Source: Cricetomys ansorgei (lineage: Eukaryota > Chordata > Mammalia > Rodentia > Nesomyidae). Taken from it: a stretch of 64,000 nucleotides of DNA. The stretch covers positions 15,049,001-15,113,000 of the forward strand of contig JAMJFZ010001258.1 in NCBI GenBank assembly GCA_026225945.1, written 5' to 3'. How positions within the stretch are numbered: position 1 is the stretch's first letter; the number at the start of each line of letters is the position of its first letter. The translations under genes were made by a program, and so were the position numbers. Of this stretch, positions 54,865 to 64,000 are shown piece by piece. Under the pieces are notes generated by a model. That model was given only the letters and a program-made list of their open reading frames with translations. It was not told the DNA's origin and ran no database searches.

Positions 54865-55060
54865 GATTTTCATTATGGAGTTAATTAGCTTCAGAGCCGC
54901 TGCACCTTTCAGGACGAGGAATTAGAGGGATTTAATTGCTTTATCAGCCTTCCCTTTGATTTTCAGCAATCAGGCCGATTCCATTTAATTTAACTGCCAC
55001 AGACGAGGAGAAAATTGATGCGCTCACCTGCCTCGGAGCAGAAAGAGAGAGTGGGGAAGA
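54865..55060. promoter_or_regulatory. Putative conserved non-coding element, homeodomain-rich
   Basis: CATTATGGAGTTAATTAGCT (TTAATTAG at 54881-54888), AGAGGGATTTAATTGCTTTA, CCCTTTGATTTTCAGCAATC (CTTTGAT at 54954-54960), CCATTTAATTTAACTGCCAC and GAAAATTGATGCGCTCACC. Four TAATT-type cores occur in about 110 bp. Confidence 0.55.
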
Positions 55061-55064
55061 GGGA

Positions 55065-56225
55065 GAGGGGGAGCCAGAGAGACTGGCAAACACAGAGTCT
55101 GCAGATTAATGAAAACCAACAGCATTTGCTCACAATTGGAGATGAAGTGCGCCCTCGAGGTGTTTGAAGCCGTGGCTATGGAGCTCTGTGTGCTTGTGTG
55201 TTTGGCTATGTGGGAGTTTGTGACTAGGCATGTTTGTGTGGGTGTGACCGTGAGCGATTTGGTTGATGTGGAGCTGGGCGTGTGGGTGAATACCGGTATT
55301 TGGTTGTAGGTATGTGACGTTAGAGGCCTATGATTGGCTGTCAGAGACTCCTTGTCACTGCTGAGAGTGAGGATGCTGTCACAGCCCGTGGAGCTATGAA
55401 TAACACAGCGACTGTACGTGTGTGGCTGTGTGCGTACGAGCTACCCCGGCTGCGAGTGCGCAGACACTAGCTCATCTGTTCGGGAAGCATTGAATGAGCT
55501 GCTGCCAGAGCCAGGCGAAGAGCAGCCGGGCAGACTTTGCAGACAGGGTCCCTGCCTGCAGGGTTGTGGTGCAACAGAGGAGCCTGGGAAACAATACCAT
55601 GGCTATAAACAGACTGTATGGATTACTCTGGTGGCACCATTTTGGAAGCTCCCAGAAGAGAGGCTTAAAAGACACTACAGTTTCTGAGTGGTGAAGGGAT
55701 TGCTGGCCACTGGGTACAGGATGGAGAGGCACTGTGGTCAGATCCAATAGTCTATGTAGCATGAGAGGAAGCTGGGGCTCTCAGGAGGGCAGACCCTGGA
55801 GCAGAAAGGACTCCAGACGGTGCTGGAAACTGTGGACTTCGAATGGGCAGTAACTCTCAGATACGTATGCTAGAAGATGGGTGGAGGAGGATTGGGGAAG
55901 TCAAGGCCACCAGAGTCAGGATCGCTCAAGGATGCAGGGGAGAAGCAATGATCTGAACAAAGAGGGAAGAGGGGCTACTTAGGTAGGACTTGGGAAGGGG
56001 ATAAGGAAGAAACATGAGTTAGAGGTTTCTAAACAGCGAGGTAGTGCATGGTTCCTTTGGTGGAAGAACAAGTTGGAGGCTGAGCATGACACCTCAGTCT
56101 CGAACACACGCAGTCTAAGTTGCCAGGATAGTAGGGCTGATGTATCCAGTGAGCAGCTAAATCAGGACTGAAGTTCAGCGGAGAGAACCAGCCCAGAACA
56201 CAGGAACATGCCTAGGAGCAGAGGA
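55065..56225. other. Repeat-poor unique DNA
   Basis: TG-rich stretch at 55185-55310; no exon recognised. Confidence 0.35.
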
Positions 56226-56244
56226 GTATGTGAGGATCAAGAGA

Positions 56245-56395
56245 GAGAGGCGGCATGTAGCTCTGTGGCTGAGCACGCGCCTGCCGGGTATAGGCCCTGT
56301 GCTGCACCCCGAGATCTGCAAACAAAACAAACCAAACACCAAAGCCCGAACTAACCAAACGAAAGTCCCCAACCCAACCCAACCCAAGCCCCAAA
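56245..56395 (+). repeat. ID/tRNA-like SINE with AAAACC-type tail
   Basis: GCGGCATGTAGCTCTGTGGC, TGAGCACGCGCCTGCCGGGT and CTGTGCTGCACCCCGAGATC, then AAACAAAACAAACC and an AACCCAACCC tail. Confidence 0.7.
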
Positions 56396-56399
56396 CCCA

Positions 56400-56485
56400 A
56401 GAGAATCTGGGGTACGACACGGCGATACATGCCTGTATTCCTGAGGAGGCTGAGGAAGGTGAACTTCTGGGGGCCAGTGGGAAGA
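56400..56485 (+). repeat. B1 SINE fragment
   Basis: CACGGCGATACATGCCTGTA and TTCCTGAGGAGGCTGAGG. Confidence 0.55.
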
Positions 56486-56486
56486 A

Positions 56487-56685
56487 AGGACTGGAGAGAT
56501 GGCTCAGTGGGTAAAAGTATTTGCTATCAAGCCTGATGACCCGAGTTCAATTCCCAGGACCTACGTAGGGGAAGTAGAGACCTAATTCTTGAGAGTTGCC
56601 CTTTGACCTTCCCGTGTACAGTATGACATGCACATATACTCACTCAACCAATCAATCAACGTTAAAAAAAATTTAAAAAGAAAAG
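56487..56685 (+). repeat. B2 SINE, divergent subfamily
   Basis: GGACTGGAGAGATGGCTCAG, TGGGTAAAAGTATTTGCTAT, AGCCTGATGACCCGAGTTCA and AGAGTTGCCCTTTGACCTTC. Same variant as 27728-27912. Confidence 0.92.
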
Positions 56686-56686
56686 T

Positions 56687-56925
56687 GGGGGCTGGAGAGA
56701 CGGCTCAGCGGTTAAAAACATGTATTGCTCTTTCTCAGGACTGCGTTCAGTTCCCAGAACCCACACAGGGTGGTTCCCAACTATTTGCAACTCCAGTTCC
56801 AGGGAATCTGATGCCCTCTCCTGGCCTCTAGGGGGCACCTTACTCATTGTGCACATAAACTCATGCAGATGCACACACATACACACATTAAATGAATCTT
56901 TAAAAAAAGAAAAGAAAAAGAGAGA
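56687..56925 (+). repeat. B2 SINE
   Basis: GTGGGGGCTGGAGAGACGGC, TCAGCGGTTAAAAACATGTA, ACTCCAGTTCCAGGGAATCT and CCTCTCCTGGCCTCTAGG, with an A-rich tail. It sits head-to-tail behind the preceding B2. Confidence 0.95.
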
Positions 56926-56927
56926 GA

Positions 56928-57000
56928 CTGGGTAGCGTGGTTGGTAGAGTGCTTGCTTAGTATACACAAAGCCCTAGTTTTACTCTCCAGCTCCTCATAA
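56928..57000 (+). repeat. ID SINE, diverged
   Basis: GGGTAGCGTGGTTGGTAGAG, TGCTTGCTTAGTATACACAA and TTACTCTCCAGCTCC. Confidence 0.8.
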
Positions 57001-57001
57001 A

Positions 57002-57150
57002 AAAGGAGGCTGTGGCCACTCGTGCCTATAATTCCAGCACCTGGGAGGTAGAAACAGGTGGGTCAGAAGTTCATGGTCACCCTTCGCTACAGAACAAGTT
57101 CAAGGTCAGCTTGGACCACACTGAGACTTAGTTTCAGAAAACAAACAAAA
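57002..57150 (+). repeat. B1 SINE, diverged
   Basis: CACTCGTGCCTATAATTCCA, GCACCTGGGAGGTAGAAACA and ACAAGTTCAAGGTCAGCTTG. Confidence 0.8.
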
Positions 57151-57154
57151 AGAC

Positions 57155-57945
57155 AAGACTCAGGACGAGAGCCTGGATCACTCCCACTCACTGGATCTTT
57201 GAGTGGGAGAAGAAAAGAAACGGGGGAAGACGCTGAAGAACCAGACAGCGACAGCCCAGAAGCAAACTGGAAAATGGGAGCAAATGGCACAGTTGGAAGC
57301 TGAGTTCAGGGTTTAGAGCTCCAGAGCTGCTGTTTGCCACGATGTCCACGCATCAGTGTACAGTGGCAAGAGATGGAACCCCCGACCTCCCGGCGTGCAT
57401 GAAAGCCTGGGGCTAGTCAAGCCGTGGTGGAATCTGGCATGGCTGGTGTGCAGGGCGAGAGGGAGGTATAGATGATGAAATTAGATGAGTTGGGCTTGTC
57501 AGCGCTTTGAATATCGAGCCACAAGTCGGTAATAGTACTTTGCCCTGTGACTGTCTTCAAGGAGGACGGTGATTGGTCGGATTTTAGCAATCACTCTTCG
57601 CTTGATTTTCTACGACTTTCTTCTCTCTTCTTGGACTTGGACTTGAGTAAAGGCAGTGTGCTTGAGAGGTGACTCCAGGGAGCAGGGATAAAGAGCAAAA
57701 CAGAAGAAAGCTGGTTGCTACTGCAGACAACTGAAGCACAGTTGTCAGGGACCCTCTAAGGAAGCATGCAGGGACAGGAATCTGGGCCTTTACCTACTGA
57801 GTTAGGTCCCCATTGAAAGTTGCTGTCAGAGCCTTGACATATCTTTTCCTGGGCTACCTGATACTTGAAGCACGCTGGGAGCAGAAGTTGCTAGGGCCAA
57901 TGAAAGGCTCTGCTATACTGCGTACCATAGTAACTTAAAAAGTAG
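57155..57945. other. Unique non-coding DNA
   Basis: No exon or SINE was seen. Confidence 0.3.
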
Positions 57946-57951
57946 ATTAGA

Positions 57952-58165
57952 GGGGCTGGAAAAACGACTCAGTCATCAAGACCATGCGTTGCTCTTGCAA
58001 GGGACCGGAGTTTGGTTCCCAGCTCCTATGTCGGGTGGCTTACAGCAGCCTGCAACTCCATTTCTGGGAGACCCCATGCCCTCTCTGAACCCTATGGGCA
58101 CTACAATCACATGTGAACCCCCCACCCCCAACACACAGAGACACTTAGTTAAATTAATTTTTTAG
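57952..58165 (+). repeat. B2 SINE
   Basis: AGAGGGGCTGGAAAAACGAC, GTTTGGTTCCCAGCTCCTAT and GCAACTCCATTTCTGGGAG, with an AT-rich tail. Confidence 0.9.
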
Positions 58166-58167
58166 GT

Positions 58168-58305
58168 TTTTTTGAGACTGGGTCTCTCTGTGTATTCCGG
58201 TCTGACCTGGAACTCACTGTGTAGACCAGACTGGCCTTGAACTCAGAGATCTGTCTGCCTCTGCCTCCTGAGTGCTCCCATCAAAGGTGTGCGTCACCAC
58301 ATTTT
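58168..58305 (-). repeat. B1 SINE
   Basis: TTTTGAGACTGGGTCTCTCT, ACCAGACTGGCCTTGAACTC and CTGTCTGCCTCTGCCTCC. Confidence 0.95.
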
Positions 58306-58309
58306 AAAA

Positions 58310-58920
58310 AGAGAGGGACAGGCTACTAGGGCAAGATGTAGTCAGATGACCACACTGGGTGGAGGAAGGGCTGTCCTGAAGGTATAGAATGAACTGCATG
58401 GAGACAAATTCCACGGCTCGTGTTTATGAGAGGCAGGCCTATTGATAGCCTGGTGCTGAGAACCTGCAATTACCTTGAGAGCTGGGGAAATCAAGGTTGC
58501 TTAGGGTCACTGTGTGCACAAAAACACTTGTAAACAAGGGACAGGAGAGTCAGAGCCTGAGAGGCCTGCAATGCTGCTTCTGTGCCTCTGAAGATGGAGA
58601 AGGGGCCATGAGCCGAGGGATGCAGGTGCCTCCAGAGCTGGGAAAAGGCAGAGAATGGGTTCTCCCTAAAACCTTCCAGAAAGACAGACCCTGTTGATAC
58701 TCAGATTGAGCTCATGAGGCCCAGCTGTATTTTTGGCTCCACACTGAAAGATAATGAACTGGGGTTGTTGTAAGTCACTAATCATGGGGTGTCTGCTAAA
58801 CATCAGAGATGAAGTAAAGGGGAATTCAAGGATGAGGCTGGCATGGTTCCTTTGGAAAGTTCTAGCATTGATTGGCTAGGAATCTATCCATCCATCATCT
58901 ATCTATCTATTCATCTACAA
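58310..58920. other. Unique non-coding DNA
   Basis: A short ATCTATC/ATCC tract lies at 58883-58918. Confidence 0.35.
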
Positions 58921-58924
58921 CCTA

Positions 58925-59138
58925 GAATTTTATTTTATGTGTATGAATGTTTTGCCTCTATGTATGTATGTTTACCACACACACGCCTGGTTCCTGAGCA
59001 GTCAGAAGAGGGCATAGGATCCCCTGGTGCTGCAGTTATCTAGCTGTGAGCTGCCATGTGGGTGCTGGGAATAGAACCTGGGTCCTCTGGAAGAACAGCC
59101 AGTGCTCTTCACTGCTGAGCCATCTCTCCAGTCCCATG
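58925..59138 (-). repeat. B2 SINE
   Basis: TTTTATTTTATGTGTATGAA, GCAGTCAGAAGAGGGCATAG, GGTGCTGGGAATAGAACCTG and CTGAGCCATCTCTCCAGTCC. Confidence 0.95.
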
Positions 59139-59139
59139 G

Positions 59140-59540
59140 ACAAGAACTTATTGAACAAGGGAAGAGAAATAAGATTAGGAGAGAAACTTCTAAAGCTGCT
59201 CCTACCACCCTTTGAGGCTGGAAGGACTTCCTTTCAGAGTTGTCTGCCTCAGAGATGACATTGGGGCACAGGAGGAAAGATTTGGGTGATAGGATGGCTT
59301 GTATGTCGTTTCATTCCCAGGGGTTTATGCATGCAGGCAGAACAGAGCTGGTGGGAACGTTGAAAGGGGACCAGTGGCGGAGGAACTTGTCACAAACAAC
59401 ATGGAAAACAAGGACAGCCATAAAGAGGTGGCCAAGTGGTTTGTTCTTAGGTTACTGGGGACACCGCCCCCAGAATAGACTAACAAGCAGATGAATGCAG
59501 TTCTCCCAGAACCCGCCGTTGGTTCTTGCGGGTGTGTGTG
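59140..59540. other. Unique non-coding DNA
   Basis: I see nothing specific here. Confidence 0.3.
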
Positions 59541-59542
59541 TC

Positions 59543-59559
59543 GGGGGGGGGGGGGGGGG
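59543..59559. repeat. Poly-G run (17)
   Basis: A pure G homopolymer following a short TG run. Length is likely unreliable in the assembly. Confidence 0.95.
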
Positions 59560-59761
59560 CAGGGAGAGGCTGGCTGTTATAAAAAGAATAGGTCCTCCCT
59601 TCACTTTGGCTTCCTGTCTTATCACGTGACCAGTCCTTCTCCAGTGTGCTGCCACCATTGAGGCAATACCTGCCACGATGGGCTAAGCAACTAGGAGCAA
59701 CCTTGCCAGAGTCCTGCTGCTTTTACTTTTAACCTCCAGCTAAACCAACTAAACTAAATAT

Positions 59762-59945
59762 CTTTAAAAAAAAAAAAAAAAAAAAAGCCGGATTGTGGTG
59801 GCACACACCTTTAATCTCAGTACTCAGGAGGCAGAAGCAGGCAGATCTCTGTGAGTTCGAGGCCAGCCTGGTCTACGGAGTGGATTCCAGGACAGCCAGA
59901 GTTACAACAGAGAAACTGTCTCAAACTAAACAAAACGAAACAAAG
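59762..59945 (+). repeat. Poly-A and B1 SINE
   Basis: GCCGGATTGTGGTGGCACAC, CTTTAATCTCAGTACTCAGG, GAGGCCAGCCTGGTCTACGG and GTTACAACAGAGAAACTG. Confidence 0.97.
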
Positions 59946-59949
59946 CAAA

Positions 59950-60118
59950 ACAAAAGCTGGGCATGATGGCACACGCCTTTGATCCTAGCACTTGAGGGCC
60001 AGAGACAGGCGAATCTCTGAGTTCGAGGTTAGCCTGATCTGCAGGGCTAGTTTCAGGAAAGCCAGAGCTGCATAGAGAAATCCTGTCTCAGAAATAGATA
60101 GACAGGTAGATAGATAAA
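59950..60118 (+). repeat. B1 SINE, second of a tandem pair
   Basis: AGCTGGGCATGATGGCACAC, CTTTGATCCTAGCACTTGAG, GAGGTTAGCCTGATCTGCAG and AATCCTGTCTCAG, then GATA units. Confidence 0.95.
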
Positions 60119-60124
60119 CTAAGA

Positions 60125-60820
60125 ATACTGCCCAGCCACAGAGATTTCGTTGTGGGGACAAAATCGGGGCTATACAAAGCTCCACACTAACATGGTGATT
60201 CCTGAAAGTACGGTAGCAGGTGAGGTTGCTCAGCTCTGGCCGAGGACAGAACTGGGGGCAGGGCAGGGTGTTAGGGCTGATGGAGAGATTGTGGGTGCAG
60301 GCTGGCCATGTTGATCTCTGATGACCTCTAGATACGCTCTGTGTATCTTCCTATCTTCCCCTCATTCACTGTCTTCTCACTGTCCCCAGGCTTTTTTGGG
60401 TTGTTTGTTTTGTTTTGTTTTGCTGGAGGCGGCCTGCAGAGTCTCTCTGCGCTCTTACACCAGTTGTAAGTTGCATGACTCTGTCGCTTTCCTTACACAC
60501 ACTGCAATGTCAATACGGTACTTGGAGTTCTGGGAGCACAGCCTTGCCACTGGTACAGGAGAGAGAGAAGGGAAAACAGGATGCCGTGTTCCTTCGCTTT
60601 GTTTAGAGAGATAGAATGGGATTTCCCCCTGACTCCTGAACGCAGTCTCAGCCTTGCTTGGAATCAAGGAAGCAAAAGCAATCTTCGGCTCAAAGGCCCT
60701 GGCAGAGTGGGAACAGGCCCTGGAAGAGATCGGGCCCTGGAGGCCAGGCTGTCAGGTGTTCATGGCTGTGCCCTGCTGTCAACCCCGTTCCCTGGGAGGA
60801 CAGCTTTGTCCTCTCCCCCC
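60125..60820. other. Unique DNA with (GTTTT)n
   Basis: A TTGTTTGTTTTGTTTTGTT run lies at 60399-60420. No exon was recognised. Confidence 0.35.
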
Positions 60821-60824
60821 ACTG

Positions 60825-61060
60825 CCTTTTGATTAGAATGTGGACTCTAAGTTGGAATTAACCTGATTAATGTAATGAAGGCAGGGCCGGCTCAGCACTG
60901 CCCGGTGATGAGGGGAGATGGATTGGGAGCGAAGGCGCTGGGATGGAGGCGCGGCCGTAATTGGCGCGTTTACTGCTACCTGCCTCGCTGACCTCGCTGT
61001 TTAGCCCATTAATGATGATGCACAAGCTTCACTCTCCAAAGATAATGACAGAGAATCTGA
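60825..61060. promoter_or_regulatory. Putative conserved non-coding element
   Basis: TTTTGATTAGAATGTGGACT, GTTGGAATTAACCTGATTAA, TGTAATGAAGG, GCGCGGCCGTAATTGGCGCG and TTTAGCCCATTAATGATGAT. Several TAAT cores are spread over 200 bp, one inside a CpG-rich context. Confidence 0.55.
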
Positions 61061-61064
61061 GGGG

Positions 61065-61600
61065 AGGGCCTAGGCCTGGGACCTGGGGTCCTAGGGTGAG
61101 GATCTGAGCCATGGCATGCGTGAGAAGACGTCGCGTCAAGGTTCTCTGCGAAAAGGCTTGGGGAGACAGAGCTCCGGACCGCTAGCCTGATTTGGAATAA
61201 CTGACCGGCTCCCCAAGGACTGCTGCAGCTGGCCTGGCTCTCTGACTGGGCCAGGAGGGAGGCAGTCACAACTGCTTTCCTGCTCAGTGGGGCTTCTGGC
61301 AGGAGGGCTCTAGGAAGGAACCCAGAAGCCCTTTAGAAGGGGCTCAGGTAGGCAAGAGCTGATCAGGGCTTTTCTCGATGCTTCCTGCTCCAGCCTGGGG
61401 CAGAGACAAGAGTCCGCAGGGTGGAGGCGGAGGTCTGGGGTGGTAAGGGCACACTCCTTTGTGTGCTGACCGCGCAGGACCTGTGGGCTAGTCAGCTAGG
61501 AGGTCTTGCACTGTAATTTGACCTTGATGCCTCCAAGAAGATGAAATGGTTACTCCTAGTCTCATGCTGCCTTTCCTGAACTTTAGCCCTATTCCCGTTT
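61065..61600. other. Unique non-coding DNA
   Basis: No exon was recognised. Confidence 0.3.
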
Positions 61601-61625
61601 TTCATTCATTCATTCATTCATTCAT
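61601..61625. repeat. (ATTC)n microsatellite
   Basis: Six TTCA/ATTC units. Confidence 0.95.
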
Positions 61626-61629
61626 GCCT

Positions 61630-62370
61630 ATCGTGGAGAGATGTCTAGTTTAGTGACACTTTCTGTTGTCACTAGGCACACTCCTATCCCTCTCTGGACT
61701 TCAGTTGGCTCCTCCATGGGGAGATGAGCAGGGTGGACGCTGATACACAATGCAGAGATACCACACATCTTAATGGACACCTGTCCCCTCCCTGGTGGCC
61801 GTGTCAGTGCAGGACCTTCTAAGAGCAGTCAGGGGAAGGTGTCTTGCCAGCCCACTCTGGCTGCATCAAAAGCTGTTCATTCCTACTTCCTTCTTTTAGT
61901 CTTTTGTGGACCAAGACTGAGTGTATGGATAACAGAGTTGCTTTCATTTTCTCCTAGGAATGGCTTCCTCGCAGTGCTCTGGGGCAATTTGCAAAACAAA
62001 TCTCCCTTAAAATTTGGCCTATCATTCCAAGATGTTTTTGCAGATTTTAACGCTACCTTTTGCCATTTAACCAGTTTTATGACTTCTGAAGGTCTGATGA
62101 ACTTGTCACAACAGAAACAAGAAAAGGAGAGGCAGCCAATGGAGCCAGTGCAGAGCTCCAGAAATCTTCTTTGAATCCACTTCCATCTACTCTGCGACAT
62201 CTTTCTCCCCTTCGGCTCCTGCTTCTCTGTAAGCCTTCACCAGTCCTTGGTGTGTACAAATGTTTGGTGCCCACATCATTAAAGAGTCGTATCCCAGGCA
62301 TCTTTGCTCCTTATGAGGGCAAGGCCATATTTGCAGTATTGTGTCCATTCACTATCCTGGGGCTGAACTT
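61630..62370. other. Unique DNA, weakly CNE-like at 61880-62110
   Basis: A lower-GC patch with AATTTGCAAAACAAATCTCC, TTAAAATTTGGCCTATCATT and GCCATTTAACCAGTTTTATG. It could be a conserved element or chance. Confidence 0.3.
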
Positions 62371-62374
62371 TTAG

Positions 62375-62585
62375 CCCTGAGCCCACACCTAGGGTCTTGT
62401 GCATGTTAGGCAAGCACGGTACCATTGAACCACACCCCGGCTTTCTTCATCTTCAGGACAGAGTCTCACTCTTAGCCCAGGCTGTCCTAGAGAATTTACT
62501 CTGTAGTCCAGCTGACTTGAACATGTGGTGATCCTCCTGCCTCAGTCTCCCGAGTGCTAGAATTACAGGTATAACACCTGGTTCT
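62375..62585 (-). repeat. ID-like plus B1 SINE (B4-type composite)
   Basis: CACCTAGGGTCTTGTGCATG, TTAGGCAAGCACGGTACCAT and TGAACCACACCCCGGC are followed by B1: ACAGAGTCTCACTCTTAGCC, GATCCTCCTGCCTCAGTCTC and GTGCTAGAATTACAGG. Confidence 0.85.
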
Positions 62586-62629
62586 GAGGTCAGACTTTGG
62601 ATAAAGAGGTAGATAAAAAGAGACTTGGA

Positions 62630-62770
62630 GTTTCTTTCTTTCTTACTCCCTCCCTTCTTCCTGCCCTCTCTCTCTCTCTCCTTTCTTTCTCCCCCCACCC
62701 CCTCTCTCTCTCCTTAGTGCTGCCTCCTGAGTGCTGGGATTAAATGTATGTGCCACCACAGCCAGCCAGA
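62630..62770 (-). repeat. Pyrimidine tract and B1 end fragment
   Basis: A TTTCTTTCTT/CTCTCTCT tract lies at 62632-62713. GCTGCCTCCTGAGTGCTGGG and ATTAAATGTATGTGCCACCA follow. Confidence 0.8.
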
Positions 62771-62864
62771 TATTAAAACAAGAAATAGGGTATTTCTAGA
62801 AAGTGTGTGTCTGAGCTTTGGCATTGGCAGAATGGCATTTGAGTTTTGTTTTAATTATTTTAAT

Positions 62865-63020
62865 TTATTTTAATTATTCATTAGCTGTGTGATTAGAAAT
62901 GACTATCTTTTTTCGTGCCTGTTTCTTCATCTATAAAACAGGATGGTAATATGAAACTGACCCTTAGTTGTTGGAACTATGGGATATGATGATGAAGAAG
63001 CCCCTAGCACTGGCTCAACA
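62865..63020 (+). repeat. MIR SINE fossil
   Basis: TTAGCTGTGTGATTAGAAAT, GTTTCTTCATCTATAAAACA, GGATGGTAATATG and CCCCTAGCACTGGCTCAAC. Confidence 0.8.
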
Positions 63021-63049
63021 CTGGGCCCGAGAATGGCAGTACCTTGAGG

Positions 63050-63068
63050 CCCCCCCCCCCCCCCCCCC
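63050..63068. repeat. Poly-C run (19)
   Basis: A pure C homopolymer. Length is likely unreliable. Confidence 0.95.
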
Positions 63069-63074
63069 GCTTAT

Positions 63075-63440
63075 GGTGGACACTGAAGCTCTCAGGGAGA
63101 GAGGGAGAGGCCGGGAGGAGTGTAACTTGCGCTTTGAGGTTGTTCTGTCCAATTTTGAGGTCAACCATAACTTTTCAAAGGACGTGTTTTCCCTCTATAC
63201 ATGAATATGAATGCTAATGGAGGAAAAACTTGTAGGTTCACATTAAATCAGACATTAATTAAATTAAAACATTACCTATAATCCCTGTATTGTCACTGTT
63301 AATGTTTCGGTATGAAGTCACCCACACTTTGGTTTTTATGCACAAATCATCGATATTTTATTTTTACAAAAATGGAATCGTATAATATACATGGTTTTGG
63401 AAGCTTTATTTCTCAGTTAATAACATGCTGAGGCAAATTT
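63075..63440. other. Unique AT-rich DNA
   Basis: CATTAAATCAGACATTAATT and AAATTAAAAC near 63245-63270 are AT-rich; possibly an old L1 end. No exon was seen. Confidence 0.3.
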
Positions 63441-63447
63441 TTCATTT

Positions 63448-63617
63448 TTAAAAAAAGATTTTATTTATGTACATGAGTAGTCCATCTGCATATTTGTCTG
63501 CATACCAGAAAAGGGCATTAGATGCCATTATAGAAGGTTGTGAGCCACCATGTGGGTGCTGGGAATTGAACTCAGGACGTCTGGAAGAGCAGCACTGAGC
63601 CGTCTCTCCAGCCCAAG
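63448..63617 (-). repeat. B2 SINE
   Basis: AAAAAAAGATTTTATTTATG, GCATACCAGAAAAGGGCATT, GGTGCTGGGAATTGAACTCA and CTGAGCCGTCTCTCCAGCCC. Confidence 0.93.
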
Positions 63618-63734
63618 GAGTTTTTCATATCAGTGGATATTACTATATTCTATAGTAAATATTACTAATGTACACAATAGTTTCCTGTGAGGATTGAATA
63701 CTATTTTGTTGATGGACATTTGTCTATGTTTGCT

Positions 63735-63888
63735 CCCCCCCCCCAGACAGGGTTTCTCTGTTGTAACTCTGGCTGCCCTGGAACTCACTCTGTAGACCAG
63801 GCTGGCCTCGAACTCACAGAGATCTGTTTGCCCCTGCCTCCCAAGTGCTGGGATTAAAGGTGCACATCACCAGCGCCTGGCTTGCTTT
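63735..63888 (-). repeat. B1 SINE
   Basis: ACAGGGTTTCTCTGTTGTAA, CTCTGTAGACCAGGCTGGCC, CCCTGCCTCCCAAGTGCTGG and ATTAAAGGTGCACATCACCA. It carries the GTTACAACAGAG tail variant. Confidence 0.97.
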
Positions 63889-64000
63889 CTCCTCTTGTAA
63901 ACAGTAATGTAGGGAATATTCCTGCATCTACATCTCTCCATCCAAGAAAGGAACGGGAGAATGCCGCCGTGACCGTTGTGACCAGGCGAGAAGTTTCCTA

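Noticed and set aside
59543..63068. Poly-G and poly-C runs as regulatory quadruplex signals
   Set aside because: Single homopolymer runs next to SINE or simple-repeat sequence, of uncertain length; no four-tract arrangement.
1..64000. CRISPR arrays, operons, prophage or bacterial features
   Set aside because: The window is mammalian nuclear DNA; no such structures are expected or seen.

Overview
This window is mammalian nuclear DNA from a muroid (mouse-, hamster-, vole- or gerbil-like) rodent. The evidence is the dense mix of B1 (7SL-derived), B2 (tRNA-derived) and ID (tRNA-Ala/BC1-type) SINEs, one copy of a rodent-type URR1/hAT-Charlie palindromic DNA element, and old L1M and MIR fossils. 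Many B1 copies share the tail variant GTTACAACAGAGAAAC in place of the mouse-typical GGCTACACAGAGAAAC. This suggests a rodent other than house mouse, but I cannot name the species.

No convincing protein-coding exon was found. All long open frames look accidental: they run through repeats, CA/TG tracts or GC-rich non-coding DNA and lack recognisable domains. The only clear gene-related structure is a CpG island at about 2520-3390. It carries an inverted CCAAT box, a GC box, an ETS site and a CACGTG E-box, and looks like a housekeeping, possibly divergent, promoter. The gene or genes it serves could not be identified.

Layout: 1-2.5 kb is unique DNA with SINEs. 2.5-3.4 kb is the CpG-island promoter. 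3.5-28 kb is SINE- and L1-rich intronic or intergenic DNA, with an ERV/LTR-like stretch near 21 kb and a paired hairpin near 23 kb. From about 28 kb to 61 kb there is a chain of low-repeat, AT/homeodomain-motif-rich blocks that look like conserved non-coding elements (CNEs), at about 28.4, 30.0-30.9, 34.2, 36.9, 37.5, 40.9, 42.2, 44.1, 46.9, 48.7, 54.9 and 60.9 kb. They are separated by SINEs and simple repeats. This is the usual look of a regulatory landscape (gene desert or bystander intron) around a developmental transcription-factor gene lying outside the window.

The most striking observation is that two of these blocks, at 28407-28565 and 34241-34402, are direct, same-orientation paralogues of each other. 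They are about 88% identical by eye over an 81-bp core, plus a second nearly identical 20-bp block, in otherwise unrelated flanks. This looks like an intra-locus duplicated enhancer pair. Conservation in other species was not tested; the CNE calls rest on composition, lack of repeats, motif content and, for the pair, internal similarity.
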